A stretch of 64,000 nt of DNA from an uncultured Clostridia bacterium (lineage in GTDB: Bacteria; Bacillota; Clostridia; Oscillospirales; Acutalibacteraceae), in contig CANQGM010000006.1 in NCBI GenBank assembly GCA_947623205.1, positions 1-64,000 of the forward strand. The letters run 5' to 3'. A program made the translations under genes and the position numbers. Below are positions 1 to 9,086 of the stretch, piece by piece. Under the pieces are notes generated by a model. The model ran no database searches. It was not told where the DNA came from and worked only from the letters and a program-made list of their open reading frames with translations. The stretch's first letter is position 1; every line of letters starts with the position of its first letter.

Positions 1-171
1 CTGAGGCACACATTTGCAACAAGGGCAATAGAAAAAGGAATTGACGTTAAAAGTTTAAGTGAAATACTCGGTCATTCGACTGTAAGCATAACGCTTGAAA
101 AATATGTGCACCCAAGTTTGGAACAAAAACGCAAACAAATTAATAAATTAAATTTGCTTTGTTCTCGTTAG
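1..171 (+). CDS. Tyrosine recombinase (site-specific integrase), C-terminal end only
   Basis: The frame is open from base 1 and stops at TAG 169-171, giving the last 56 residues of an integrase; its start lies outside the window. The end of the catalytic domain is visible: the LRHTFAT motif with the conserved Arg, the LGHS motif, and the nucleophilic Tyr in EKYVHPS. The spacing of these motifs is that of Tn916/phage-type integrases rather than XerC/D, which is inference. It marks a probable mobile-element edge just left of the window. Its 3' end overlaps the convergent oxidoreductase gene by 24 bases. Confidence 0.8.
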   Translation: MRHTFATRAIEKGIDVKSLSEILGHSTVSITLEKYVHPSLEQKRKQINKLNLLCSR

Positions 172-1755
172 AATTGATTTTTCAATTATTTTTTCGGCGC
201 ATTTAATTCCGTCTACTGCGGCGGATATTATTCCGCCTGCATATCCTGCGCCTTCTCCGCATGGGTACAAACCCCTTACGCTCACGCTCTGCATTGTTTC
301 ATCTCTTAAAATTCTCACGGGAGATGAGCTTCTTGTTTCAACCGCCGTCAAAACCGCGTCGCCGTCAGCAAATCCTTTCAGCTTTTTATCCATTTGCAAT
401 ATGCCGTCCTTCATTGATTCGCATACAAAATCGGGAAGAAACGTGTTTAAGTCCGCCATGGTGCAGTCAGGGCCTGCTGTGGGCTTAACTTCTCCAAAGC
501 CGCTGCTTTTGCGGTTGTTTAAAAAATCATCAACTCTTTGCACAGGCGCATTGTAGCTGCGTCCGCCGGCAATAAATGCCTTGCTTTCAAGCTCACGCTG
601 AAAGTACATTCCCGAAAGGGGAGCATCGCTTTTAAAATCTTTTGGACCTACTCCTACAAGCAAAGCCGAGTTAGAATTTATTCCGTTTCTTGCAAATTCG
701 CTCATTCCGTTTGTAACAAGCATATTTTCTTCGCTTGAAGCATTTACGACCCTGCCGCCCGGGCACATACAAAAGGTATAAACGCCTCTGCCGTTTTGCA
801 GATGTACATTCATTTTATAATTTGCCGCGCCCAGATTTTTATTGCCGGAAAATTTTCCGTATTGTGATTTATCAATTTTTTCTCTCAAATGTTCAATTCT
901 CGCGCCCACTGAAAACGGCTTTGCCTCTATTGCGATTTTTTTGTTAAAGAGCATTTCAAACGTATCTCTTGCGCTGTGTCCCACAGCAAGAATAATGCTG
1001 TCGGTCTCAATAATATCGGTTTTGCCGCCGCGCTCGACAACCGCCGATTTTACTTTGCCGTTTTCCGTTTTAATATCAGTAAGCTTAGTTTCAAACCTCA
1101 CCTTGCCGCCGAGACGTATAATTTCTTCTCTTATGTTTTTTACGGTCTCTTTCAGCCTGTCCGTTCCTATGTGCGGCTTTGCATTATAAAGAATTTCATC
1201 CGGCGCGCCGTGTTTTACAAATTCGTCAAGCACCTTGCGCTGTCGCGGGTCTTTAGTGCCCGAATTTAGTTTGCCGTCCGAGAATGTGCCTGCTCCGCCC
1301 TCGCCGAACTGTACATTTGAAGATGTGTCAAGAGCTCCGCCTGACCAAAAATTATTTACATCCTCGCTTCTTCTGTCAACGTCCCGTCCGCGCTCTATAA
1401 CAATGGGTCTTGCTCCGCTTTGTGCAAGGATCAATCCGGCAAAAAGTCCTGCCGGTCCGCTTCCTACAACAAGGGGAGACGCGCCTCCCTGCCATTTGCC
1501 TGCCTCATATTTGTACAAAGTTACGATTTCAGCGTTTTTTGTGCGCCTGCAAATTTTTTGTTCATCAGTATTTAACCCAACGTCTACCGAAGCAATAAAG
1601 AAAATGTTTTCTTTTTTGCGCGCGTCGACCGATCGCCGGAACAAATTACAGCTTTTAATTGCCTTTGGTTCAACTCCAAGTTGCTTTGAAACTTTGTTTC
1701 TGAGCAGTTCGTCGTCATAGTCCAACGGAAGATGAACGCTGTTGATTCGTATCAT
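148..1755 (-). CDS. FAD-dependent dehydrogenase (COG2509 family)
   Basis: 535 residues. The N-terminal ~90 residues are the small alpha/beta domain usual in this family. A Rossmann dinucleotide-binding motif follows (VVGSGPAGLFAGL, about residue 96), with a glutamate ending the second strand in VIERG, as expected for FAD binding. The C-terminal PCGEGAGYAGGI stretch is a typical FAD-contacting segment. The substrate is not known; family members are annotated only as uncharacterised NAD(FAD)-utilizing dehydrogenases. The start overlaps the stop of the upstream oxidoreductase gene in an ATGA, so the two are probably co-translated. Confidence 0.88.
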   Translation of the reverse strand: MIRINSVHLPLDYDDELLRNKVSKQLGVEPKAIKSCNLFRRSVDARKKENIFFIASVDVGLNTDEQKICRRTKNAEIVTLYKYEAGKWQGGASPLVVGSGPAGLFAGLILAQSGARPIVIERGRDVDRRSEDVNNFWSGGALDTSSNVQFGEGGAGTFSDGKLNSGTKDPRQRKVLDEFVKHGAPDEILYNAKPHIGTDRLKETVKNIREEIIRLGGKVRFETKLTDIKTENGKVKSAVVERGGKTDIIETDSIILAVGHSARDTFEMLFNKKIAIEAKPFSVGARIEHLREKIDKSQYGKFSGNKNLGAANYKMNVHLQNGRGVYTFCMCPGGRVVNASSEENMLVTNGMSEFARNGINSNSALLVGVGPKDFKSDAPLSGMYFQRELESKAFIAGGRSYNAPVQRVDDFLNNRKSSGFGEVKPTAGPDCTMADLNTFLPDFVCESMKDGILQMDKKLKGFADGDAVLTAVETRSSSPVRILRDETMQSVSVRGLYPCGEGAGYAGGIISAAVDGIKCAEKIIEKSILTRTKQI

Positions 1756-2972
1756 AAATTTTCCCCCGCATTATGTCCGCTTGAAAATGCAAAATGAAGA
1801 TTATATCCTCCGCATTCGCCGCAAATATCAATTGCTTCTCCGCAGACATATAGCCCTTTGACAATTTTGCTTTCCATTGTGTTTTCATCAATTTCTTCTC
1901 CGCAAACTCCGCCAAGTGTGCATTGAGCGCGGTCAAAGCCTTCGTTTTGAATCACTTCAAACTCCATCTGCTTAATTGTGCGGCATACTAAGTTTATTTC
2001 ATTTTCGGTCAGAGATGAGCAAAAACGTGAAAAGTCCTTTATATTGCTCATTTTTAAAATTGCCTGACCTAATCTTTTTTGAAAAATTCCGGCAAACAGG
2101 TCGTCAGCAGGACGATTATAAAATAGAGATTTTTGTTTTGTAATTAAGTTAAATAATTCTGCAAAAGAATAATTCGGCAGTAAATCAAGAATAATTATAT
2201 AATTTTGTTTTGTATAAAGCGATAAGTTAAAAATGCAGATTCCCGAAAGCGAATTTTCCGTAAACTGAATTTCTCCGCTTTCGTTTTTTATTATACTTCC
2301 GTTTCTGTCGGCAAGAGCCGCCCTGCCCGACGCTCTTAACCCCTTGAGTGATTTTAATAAATCGGATTTTACTTTAACAGGGCATAAGGCAGGAGAAAAC
2401 GGAATTATTTTATGCCCTAAGTTTTTAAGATAATCCGCCGCGCTTGCAGTACCTCCAAGTTTAGGCGAGGCTTTTGCTCCGCAGGCAATTACAAGCTTTT
2501 GAGATATAAATTTATGATTTTCGGTCGTAACGCAAAAGAAATTATCCGCCTTTTTAATGCTTTTTGCGGTTTCATTGCAAAAAATATCAACTCCGAGTCT
2601 TTCACAGGCAAATCTCATAACATCAAGCACCGCGCTCGCCTGCCTGCAAACAGGGTAATATCTGCCGTCATAGTCAGCATAGGTCAGCAAGCCAAGCTGT
2701 TTAAATATGTTAACAATATAATCGGTTGTATATTTTCGGAACATTTTTTCTGCCTTTGGAACAAAACTTCCGGCATATTTATCGGCGGTCAGTCTGCTGT
2801 TAGTCAAATTGCATCTGCCGTTGCCAGTTGACAAAAGCTTTTTGCCGACTCTGTCGTTTTTTTCGATTACGGCAATTTTAAGATTTCTGTTTTTGCTTTT
2901 TGCGGCAATTGCGCACATTATGCCCGATGCTCCGCCGCCGACTATTACAGCGTAGTATTCTTTTTTAATCAT
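1752..2972 (-). CDS. HI0933/YhiN-family flavoprotein
   Basis: 406 residues. It starts with an FAD-binding Rossmann motif (VGGGASGIMCA, about residues 10-20), followed by the family signature GNGRCNLTN and a C-terminal GGYNLHFAFSSGH flavin-contacting segment. These are features of the HI0933-like (BaiN/YhiN) NAD(P)/FAD-dependent oxidoreductases. Its physiological reaction is unknown; related proteins reduce C=C bonds of bile-acid intermediates, but that cannot be assumed here. An AGGTGATG ribosome binding site precedes the ATG at 2972. A terminator hairpin separates it from the upstream transporter gene. Confidence 0.88.
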   Translation of the reverse strand: MIKKEYYAVIVGGGASGIMCAIAAKSKNRNLKIAVIEKNDRVGKKLLSTGNGRCNLTNSRLTADKYAGSFVPKAEKMFRKYTTDYIVNIFKQLGLLTYADYDGRYYPVCRQASAVLDVMRFACERLGVDIFCNETAKSIKKADNFFCVTTENHKFISQKLVIACGAKASPKLGGTASAADYLKNLGHKIIPFSPALCPVKVKSDLLKSLKGLRASGRAALADRNGSIIKNESGEIQFTENSLSGICIFNLSLYTKQNYIIILDLLPNYSFAELFNLITKQKSLFYNRPADDLFAGIFQKRLGQAILKMSNIKDFSRFCSSLTENEINLVCRTIKQMEFEVIQNEGFDRAQCTLGGVCGEEIDENTMESKIVKGLYVCGEAIDICGECGGYNLHFAFSSGHNAGENL

Positions 2973-2984
2973 TTATACATCACC

Positions 2985-3014
2985 TAAAAAATCAGGGCAG
3001 CCGTCTGCTGCCCT
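2985..3014 (-). terminator. Intrinsic terminator after the small transporter gene
   Basis: On the minus strand an 8-bp perfect stem (AGGGCAGC with GCTGCCCT, 5-nt loop) is followed by GATTTTTT. The U-tract ends directly before the AGGTGA ribosome binding site of the next gene, so read-through is probably what feeds that gene unless it has its own promoter. Confidence 0.75.
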
Positions 3015-3034
3015 ATATTTTATGTATTTTAAAC

Positions 3035-3514
3035 TTAAGGAGCAAGCAGCACTTTCAGTCCTCCGAATACGCCCATGCTTGCCAGACCCATTATTATGCC
3101 GGCAATAATAACGCCGAACATAACCGCAATTATGCTTTTCTTAAAATCCATATCCAAAAAACTCGCGGCAAGTGTTCCTGTCCATGCGCCTGTGCCGGGG
3201 AGCGGGATGCCGACAAACAGCAATAAAGCTATAAACAGACCTCTGCCTGCTTTAGCCTGAAGCTTGCGTCCGCCTTTTTCGCCTTTTTCAAGGCAAAACG
3301 TAAAAAATCTGCCGATATATTTTTTGTTTTTACCCCAGAGAAGAACCTTTCTTGCAAAAAGATAAATTATCGGAACAGGCAGCATATTGCCTACAATGCA
3401 TATTACATAAGACCACACCGGGTCAAGTCCCATACCTATTGCAACGGGGATTGCACCTCTTAACTCAACTATGGGTATCATTGAAATTAAAAAAACAATT
3501 AAATAGTTCAGCAT
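3035..3514 (-). CDS. Small multidrug-export family membrane protein (PF06695/COG2426)
   Basis: 159 residues, strongly hydrophobic, with four likely membrane spans. The N-terminal IPIVELRGAIPVAIGMG segment and the GIPLPGTGAWTG motif near the middle are characteristic of the COG2426 family, which is distantly related to the DedA fold. The export function is only a family name; no substrate can be read from the sequence. It has its own promoter (3544-3572) and ribosome binding site (AAGGAG), and is followed by a terminator. Confidence 0.82.
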   Translation of the reverse strand: MLNYLIVFLISMIPIVELRGAIPVAIGMGLDPVWSYVICIVGNMLPVPIIYLFARKVLLWGKNKKYIGRFFTFCLEKGEKGGRKLQAKAGRGLFIALLLFVGIPLPGTGAWTGTLAASFLDMDFKKSIIAVMFGVIIAGIIMGLASMGVFGGLKVLLAP

Positions 3515-3543
3515 ATTATCTCCTTAAATAAATTATGTTTAAA

Positions 3544-3572
3544 ATTATATCAGAAAAAAAACAGCATTTCAA
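3544..3572 (-). promoter_or_regulatory. Sigma-A-type promoter of the small transporter gene
   Basis: On the minus strand: TTGAAA, 17-nt spacer, TATAAT, about 30 bases upstream of the start codon at 3514. Confidence 0.7.
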
Positions 3573-3644
3573 TATTAATATTTATATTTTCTGTCATATG
3601 ATTTTACTAAATTTATACAATATGATAAATAGGTGTTTATATCA

Positions 3645-3672
3645 TTGACATAATTTAATTATTCTGTAAAAT
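3645..3672 (+). promoter_or_regulatory. Sigma-A-type promoter of the VanZ-like gene
   Basis: TTGACA, 16-nt spacer, TAAAAT, followed by a TTGGAGTG ribosome binding site and ATG at 3691. Confidence 0.7.
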
Positions 3673-3690
3673 ATATATTGGAGTGATTAT

Positions 3691-4158
3691 ATGCATAATC
3701 AATCGACCGGTAATTTGTTTAAAATATCGGTTTTTACTGTTACTGCACTTTTTATTTCTTTTGCTTTTATTCATTCTTTAATGCCTGCCGATTTATCGGG
3801 AAATGAGAGCGAAATCGTAAAAAATTTTTTACAGTGCATATTAAACCTTTTCGGTTCAAAATTTGTGCTTACCGATTACATAGTGAGAAAAACCGCACAT
3901 TTTACTGAATACACAATTATTGGCTTTTTGCTGATGATGTGTGCTTTTTCACTTAACAGAACAAAGCCCTGCAAGTATTATATTTATGTGCTTTTTACAG
4001 GTCTTGCGGCGGCTGTTTGCGACGAAACCATTCAACTGTACGTTGTAGGACGTTCCGGTCAATTGCTGGATGTTTTGCTTGATTTTTCGGGTGTAATAAC
4101 AGGAAGCCTTATATTGCTTGCAGTTTTAACAATTTACAGAAAAATAAAAAACAAGTAA
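3691..4158 (+). CDS. VanZ-like family membrane protein
   Basis: 155 residues with a short cytoplasmic start, a first membrane span (about 12-28), a short extracellular loop, and three further spans. The RKTAHFTEYTIIGFL segment and the later VCDETIQLYVVGRSGQLLDVLLD region (here split around the acidic D-E and the conserved GR) are the hallmark of the VanZ-like family. VanZ lowers teicoplanin binding in enterococci, but most chromosomal homologues have no known role. It is a single-gene unit with its own promoter and terminator, so no partner can be inferred. Confidence 0.85.
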   Translation: MHNQSTGNLFKISVFTVTALFISFAFIHSLMPADLSGNESEIVKNFLQCILNLFGSKFVLTDYIVRKTAHFTEYTIIGFLLMMCAFSLNRTKPCKYYIYVLFTGLAAAVCDETIQLYVVGRSGQLLDVLLDFSGVITGSLILLAVLTIYRKIKNK

Positions 4159-4162
4159 GTTT

Positions 4163-4185
4163 ACGGCAGTTCACCTGCCGTTTTA
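4163..4185 (+). terminator. Intrinsic terminator after the VanZ-like gene
   Basis: A 7-bp perfect stem (ACGGCAG with CTGCCGT, 5-nt loop) is followed by TTTTAA. It is short, so moderate strength is expected. Confidence 0.6.
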
Positions 4186-4213
4186 ATATGTGTGTGAAAG
4201 GGATTTTAAAATA

Positions 4214-5569
4214 ATGGAAGGTACAAAAACGCAGAATAAAATGGGTACAATGCCAATGACAAAGTTAATTATAACAATGTCGTTGCCGGCAATATTTTCA
4301 ATGACTATTCAGGCAATGTACAATGTTGTTGACGGCATTTTTATAGGACAGTACAGTCAGGCGGGACTTACGGCAACGTCGTTTGCGTTTCCTCTGCAAA
4401 TGCTTCTTGTTGCCGTTTCAGTAGGTACGGCGGTCGGAGTTAATTCGCTTGTGTCGCGAAAACTTGGTGAGCGAAATTTTAAAGACGCGGATGAGACCGC
4501 AACACACGGACTGCTTTTGTGCGTTGTAAGCTATGCATTATTTCTTTTTTTAGGTTTGTTCGCGGTAAGACCTTTTATTAGCGCATACACAAACGACGCC
4601 GAAATCACAAAATACGGTGTTCAATATCTTACCGTGGTGCTGTGTTTTTCAGTGTTTTCGATTGTACAGGTAATGATTGAAAAAACTTTGCAGGCAACCG
4701 GAAATATGATTTTTCCTATGCTGATTCAGCTTACCGGAGCGGTAGTTAACATTATTTTTGACCCACTTCTTATTTTTGGTTATGGAATTTTCCCCGAACT
4801 CGGTGTTCTGGGCGCTGCAATCGCAACGGTATTCGGTCAGTTTTGCGGAATGGTATTTGGGCTTGTTATAATATTTGTTAAGGAACACGAAGTTAAAATA
4901 ACTTTTAAGAATTTTAAATTAAATATTTCGACAGTAAAAAATATTTATGCCGTCGGCCTCCCGTCAATTATTATGCAGTCAATAGGCTCGGTTATGATAA
5001 TCGGTCTTAATGCAATACTTGCAGTTTCAAATTCAGCCGTTACGGTTTTGGGAATTTATTATAAGCTTCAAAGCTTTGTATTTATGCCGTGCTTTGGACT
5101 TAATCAGGGCGTTATGCCGATTATAGGATATAATTACGGCGCGCGCGACAAAAACCGCTTGTATTCGGCTCTTAAACGCGGAATTGTTATTGCGGTAATT
5201 ATTATGGCGGCAGGCACTTTAATAATGTGGACTATCCCAGACAAATTAATTTCAATATTCGGCGGAACAAAAGAACTTATGGAAATGGGTTCCTCCGCCT
5301 TCAGAATAATAAGTCTTTGCTTTATTCCCGCATCGGCAGGTATTTTGTTTACAACTCTGTTTCAGGCAACAGGCAAGGGAATACGAAGCCTTTTGATGTC
5401 ATTCTGCCGACAGCTTGTAATAATATTGCCTACGGCGTTTATTTTATCTAAAATATTTGGAATCACAGCAGTTTGGTATGCATTTCCTATTGCGGAAATT
5501 TTCGCATTATTACTGGCAATAATATTCTTTATTAACCTTGTAAAAGGTGATTTCAAAAAACTCGGTTAA
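4214..5569 (+). CDS. MATE-family multidrug efflux transporter
   Basis: 451 residues from the ATG at 4214, chosen because an AAAGGG site lies 10-12 bases upstream; a GTG at 4190 in the same frame would start before that site. About 12 membrane spans form two MatE half-repeats, with the typical N-terminal SLPAIFSMTIQAMYNVVDGIFIG segment (split here: PAIFSM, YNVVDGIFIG) and the mid-protein PCFGLNQGVMPIIGYNYGA region at the start of the second half. MATE proteins expel cationic drugs or metabolites in exchange for Na+ or H+. The substrate is unknown. It follows the VanZ-like gene after a weak terminator. Confidence 0.9.
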   Translation: MEGTKTQNKMGTMPMTKLIITMSLPAIFSMTIQAMYNVVDGIFIGQYSQAGLTATSFAFPLQMLLVAVSVGTAVGVNSLVSRKLGERNFKDADETATHGLLLCVVSYALFLFLGLFAVRPFISAYTNDAEITKYGVQYLTVVLCFSVFSIVQVMIEKTLQATGNMIFPMLIQLTGAVVNIIFDPLLIFGYGIFPELGVLGAAIATVFGQFCGMVFGLVIIFVKEHEVKITFKNFKLNISTVKNIYAVGLPSIIMQSIGSVMIIGLNAILAVSNSAVTVLGIYYKLQSFVFMPCFGLNQGVMPIIGYNYGARDKNRLYSALKRGIVIAVIIMAAGTLIMWTIPDKLISIFGGTKELMEMGSSAFRIISLCFIPASAGILFTTLFQATGKGIRSLLMSFCRQLVIILPTAFILSKIFGITAVWYAFPIAEIFALLLAIIFFINLVKGDFKKLG

Positions 5570-5611
5570 ATTTGTCCGCCTCAATGCATATATTGCATTG
5601 GGGTGATAATT

Positions 5612-5980
5612 TTGAATGAACAAAATAAAAATCAGATTTCATATGAAGAAAACTGGAATACTGTCTCGCGCTCCGAATATCCTCAGACAACAAATGTGAG
5701 CGATGAACCTTTAATAGACGAAGAATACGCCGAATCTGAAAATAAAATTCGAAAAAAGAAAAATAACTCACCTAAGCAAACGCTTATTACATTGCAGCTT
5801 ATAATTTGCATTTTAATAGCGTTAATTGCATTTATTATAAAAAGCTTTGGCGGAGAACTTTATGCAGTAGCCCGTGAATGGTATTATTCTCAGCTTAACA
5901 ACTCGGTGATTTTTGACGATAAAAACGGCAATTTCAATTTGAGCGAGATATTCGGAAATTCAACAGAAGATGAAATTTAA
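5612..5980 (+). CDS. Short single-span membrane protein, SpoIVFA-like N-terminal portion
   Basis: 122 residues from TTG 5612, preceded by GGGGTG with a 6-nt spacer; a GTG at 5603 lies within that site. The cytoplasmic N-terminus is acidic, then comes a basic patch (RKKKNN), one membrane span (about residues 54-75), and a short extracytoplasmic tail of ~45 residues. It overlaps the next gene, an SpoIVFB-like protease, by 11 bases. In Bacillus and many Clostridia SpoIVFA precedes SpoIVFB and carries a C-terminal M23/LytM domain; that domain is absent here. Sequence similarity alone is weak, so the SpoIVFA assignment rests on position and topology. Confidence 0.55.
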   Translation: MNEQNKNQISYEENWNTVSRSEYPQTTNVSDEPLIDEEYAESENKIRKKKNNSPKQTLITLQLIICILIALIAFIIKSFGGELYAVAREWYYSQLNNSVIFDDKNGNFNLSEIFGNSTEDEI

Positions 5981-6578
5981 ACTGTTTTCAACGCAGATCA
6001 TAATATCTTACCTTTTTATATGCTTAACAGCGCTATGTATTATTATGAATATATTTAAAGGTTTTTTATTATGCCTGTTTGCAGTTGCAGTACACGAAGC
6101 AGGGCATCTTATACCTATGTGTAAATTCGGACATTGTCCCAATGAAATTAAAATTTTACCCTTTGAAATTTCAATAAGCGACAATTCACGCCAGCAAAGA
6201 ACATTTAAACAGAATTTAATTATTATTATTTTTGGACCGCTTGCTAATTTTGTTTGTTTTATTATATTATATCTGCTATACTTATTTTGTGATGAAATAT
6301 TTCTGCTGCCTGCGTTTGCAAATATTTCGGTATGTCTATTTAATTTAATGCCCGTATTATCCCTTGACGGCGGACAAATGCTTTATTTATTGCTCAGCCG
6401 CAGATTTTCGTACAAAACATCCGAAAAAATTGTTGACATAATTACGTTTATTTTTTTGTTTCCGCTTGCGGCTCTTGGATTTTTAATATTGTTTAATTCT
6501 AAATATAATTTTTCTTTGTTACTTATATGCGTTTATCTTGTGCTGTCTCTTGTGTGCAGAAATAACAGATATTACTGA
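5970..6578 (+). CDS. SpoIVFB-like intramembrane metalloprotease (M50 family)
   Basis: 202 residues, multi-spanning. The zinc site is present: HEAGH within a membrane span (about residue 46) and the second-half motif NLMPVLSLDGGQ, which supplies the third ligand Asp of S2P-type proteases. Size and motif order fit SpoIVFB, which cleaves pro-sigma-K in the outer forespore membrane of the mother cell; no CBS domain follows, unlike in Bacillus. The overlap with the preceding short gene suggests co-translation. Roles outside sporulation are possible, and sigma-K is not encoded in this window. Confidence 0.8.
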   Translation: MKFKLFSTQIIISYLFICLTALCIIMNIFKGFLLCLFAVAVHEAGHLIPMCKFGHCPNEIKILPFEISISDNSRQQRTFKQNLIIIIFGPLANFVCFIILYLLYLFCDEIFLLPAFANISVCLFNLMPVLSLDGGQMLYLLLSRRFSYKTSEKIVDIITFIFLFPLAALGFLILFNSKYNFSLLLICVYLVLSLVCRNNRYY

Positions 6579-6590
6579 CGGAGGTTTGGT

Positions 6591-8447
6591 ATGTTCAGTA
6601 AGGAAGTTGAAAAGCTGCTTCTTAAAGTTCAGAAACCCGGCAGATATGTCGGAGGGGAGCTTAATGAAGTTATAAAAAATAAAAATGATGTTGACGTGCG
6701 CTTTGCGTTTTGTTTTCCTGATACTTATGAAGTGGGAATGTCCCATCTCGGAATGAAAATTCTTTACAGTCAGTTCAACTCTGTTCCATACATATGGTGC
6801 GAGCGCGTTTTCGCCCCATGGATAGATATGGAAGAGGAAATGATAAAACATAAAATACCGCTTTACGCGCTTGAAAGCGGTGACCCGGTGTCGGATTTTG
6901 ACTTTATAGGCTTTACGCTTCAGTATGAGCTTAGCTTTACCAATATGCTGAATATGCTAAAGCTTTCAAACGTACCTGTTAAAAGCTGTGAACGCCGCGA
7001 TTTAAAACAGATTGTAGTTGCGGGCGGCCCGTGCGCGTGTAATCCCGAACCGATTGCTGATTTTGTCGATTTATTTTTCATCGGTGAAGGGGAAGAAGTT
7101 GATCTTGAAGTAATTGAGCTTTTCAGAAAATGCCGTAATGAGAACAAAACAAAAGAAGAATTTTTAAATTTATGCGCACAGATAGAGGGAGTTTATGTTC
7201 CGTCCCTTTATGATGTCAGCTATAATGACGATGGTACAATCAAGAGTTTTTTGCCGAAAAATAACGCTCCTGCAATAATTCACAAACGAATTATTACAGA
7301 TATGGACAGGTCGTACTATCCGGATAATTTTGTTGTGCCACTAATAGAAATTGTGCATGACAGAGCGATTCAGGAGATTTTTCGCGGTTGTATAAGAGGC
7401 TGCCGTTTCTGCCAGGCAGGGTTTATTTACAGACCTGTTCGAGAAAAATCGCCCGAAACAATAAACGCTCAGTGCAAAGCTCTTTGTGAAAATACCGGTT
7501 ATGACGAGGTTTCGCTGTCGTCTTTAAGTTCAAGCGATTACAGCCGTATAGTGCCTTTGCTTGAAAAATTAAATGAGTGGAGCAGGAAAGAAAAAGTAAG
7601 CATTTCACTACCGTCGCTGAGAGTTGACGGATTTGTTGATGAAATTATGAATAAGATCAAGACCGTAAGAAAAAGCGGACTTACTTTTGCCCCGGAAGCT
7701 GGAAGCCAGCGAATGAGGGACGTAATAAACAAAAATGTAAAAGAGGACGAGCTTATAAGCACTTGCGCTACCGCTTTTGAGGGCGGCTGGACAACTGTTA
7801 AACTGTATTTTATGATAGGACTTCCCACAGAAACGCTTGAAGATGTTGCAGGTATCGCAAAACTCGGACAAACTGTTGTTGACACATATTATAAGTGTCC
7901 AAACAAACCGAAGGGCAAGTCTGTAAGGGTAACTGTTTCAGCGTCATCTTTTGTGCCAAAACCTTTTACTCCGTTTCAATGGGAGCCTCAGGATACAATT
8001 CCTGAGCTTCATAAAAAGCAGCAGCATATTAAAGAAAACATAACAACAAAAAAAATTCAGTTTAATTATCACGACGCCGATACAAGTTACCTTGAGGCTG
8101 TTTTCGCCCGAGGCGACAGAAAGCTTTGCAAAGTATTGGAGCTTGCCTGTGAAAAGGGTTTTCATTTTGACGGCTGGAACGATTGCTTCAGCCTTGATAA
8201 ATGGCTTGAAATTTTTAGAGAATGTAATATTGACCCCGCGTTTTATGCAAACCGCAGACGTTCGTTTGATGAAATACTTCCCTGGGACCACATTGATTAC
8301 GGAGTTACAAAAGAATTTCTTATCAAAGAATGTAAAAAAGCCTACGAAGGCGCCACCACTATGCATTGCAGATTAAAGTGCAGCAATTGCGGCGCGGCAA
8401 AATACGGGGAGGGAGTATGCTTTGAAAAACGTAAGAATATGGTTTAA
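6591..8447 (+). CDS. B12-binding-type radical SAM protein, TIGR03960 family
   Basis: 618 residues. The N-terminal ~210 residues resemble a cobalamin-binding-like domain; the radical SAM core follows, with the 4Fe-4S cluster cysteines in CIRGCRFCQ (about residues 267-274, CxxxCxxC). The C-terminus ends with a CSNCG pair of cysteines. The family is widespread in Clostridia and always travels with the TIGR03936 protein encoded next; the reaction is not established. ATG at 6591 has a good ACGGAGG site. The last 26 bases overlap the partner gene. Confidence 0.9.
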   Translation: MFSKEVEKLLLKVQKPGRYVGGELNEVIKNKNDVDVRFAFCFPDTYEVGMSHLGMKILYSQFNSVPYIWCERVFAPWIDMEEEMIKHKIPLYALESGDPVSDFDFIGFTLQYELSFTNMLNMLKLSNVPVKSCERRDLKQIVVAGGPCACNPEPIADFVDLFFIGEGEEVDLEVIELFRKCRNENKTKEEFLNLCAQIEGVYVPSLYDVSYNDDGTIKSFLPKNNAPAIIHKRIITDMDRSYYPDNFVVPLIEIVHDRAIQEIFRGCIRGCRFCQAGFIYRPVREKSPETINAQCKALCENTGYDEVSLSSLSSSDYSRIVPLLEKLNEWSRKEKVSISLPSLRVDGFVDEIMNKIKTVRKSGLTFAPEAGSQRMRDVINKNVKEDELISTCATAFEGGWTTVKLYFMIGLPTETLEDVAGIAKLGQTVVDTYYKCPNKPKGKSVRVTVSASSFVPKPFTPFQWEPQDTIPELHKKQQHIKENITTKKIQFNYHDADTSYLEAVFARGDRKLCKVLELACEKGFHFDGWNDCFSLDKWLEIFRECNIDPAFYANRRRSFDEILPWDHIDYGVTKEFLIKECKKAYEGATTMHCRLKCSNCGAAKYGEGVCFEKRKNMV

Positions 8448-9081
8448 AAAAGACTATGAATGCCGATATATTTCACACCTCGATTTAAACCGTTGTATGT
8501 TACGCGCATTGCACAAAAGCAAGCTGCCCATATGGCATACAGAGGGCTTTAATCCTCATCCATTTGTAACGTTTCCGCTTCCGCTGTCGCTGGGCTTTAG
8601 AGGAACAAACGAGTGTATGGACGTAAAACTTGAGGATGATAATTATTCTTATGAGGAAATAATTACAAAACTTAATAATTGTCTGCCGAAGGGACTCAGG
8701 GTTTTTAACGTAACAGAGCCTGTTATGAAAGCAGGGGAAATCGCATACGCAGATTTTACGCTCAAAATCAGTTATGATAAAATAAGTTCAGATAAAATAT
8801 GCAGTCATCTAAAAGATTTATTTGCACTTAAAAAAATTGAAATTGAAAAAAAGTCCAAAAAGGGAATAAAAATAATTGACATTAAACCCGGAATTAAGAG
8901 TTATGAAGTTGCCGAAAACTCTGGTTTTGCCGAGCTTAATATAATACTTTCTGCCGGCAGTATCGATAATATCAATCCGAATCTTATAATCAGCGCGCTT
9001 GAAAAATATTTTTCTGAATCGTATTATGTTGATATAACACGAAATAAACTATATAATTCTGATATGGAATTATTTAGATAA
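8422..9081 (+). CDS. Radical SAM-associated protein, TIGR03936/DUF2344 family
   Basis: 219 residues from TTG 8422, preceded by GGGGAGGGAG inside the end of the upstream radical SAM gene. The start FKKDYECRYISHLDLNR and the segment GFNPHPFVTFPLPLSLG are the family hallmark. In some genomes this is fused to its radical SAM partner, which supports a joint function, but no reaction is known. In other Clostridia the pair is followed by ribonuclease G and L21/L27 genes; here a convergent terminator and a cohesin-type gene follow instead. Confidence 0.88.
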   Translation: MKNVRIWFKKDYECRYISHLDLNRCMLRALHKSKLPIWHTEGFNPHPFVTFPLPLSLGFRGTNECMDVKLEDDNYSYEEIITKLNNCLPKGLRVFNVTEPVMKAGEIAYADFTLKISYDKISSDKICSHLKDLFALKKIEIEKKSKKGIKIIDIKPGIKSYEVAENSGFAELNIILSAGSIDNINPNLIISALEKYFSESYYVDITRNKLYNSDMELFR

Positions 9082-9086
9082 TATTT

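Noticed and set aside
4159..4213. GTG 4190 as the start of the MATE transporter
   Set aside because: It precedes the ribosome binding site; ATG 4214 is correctly spaced.
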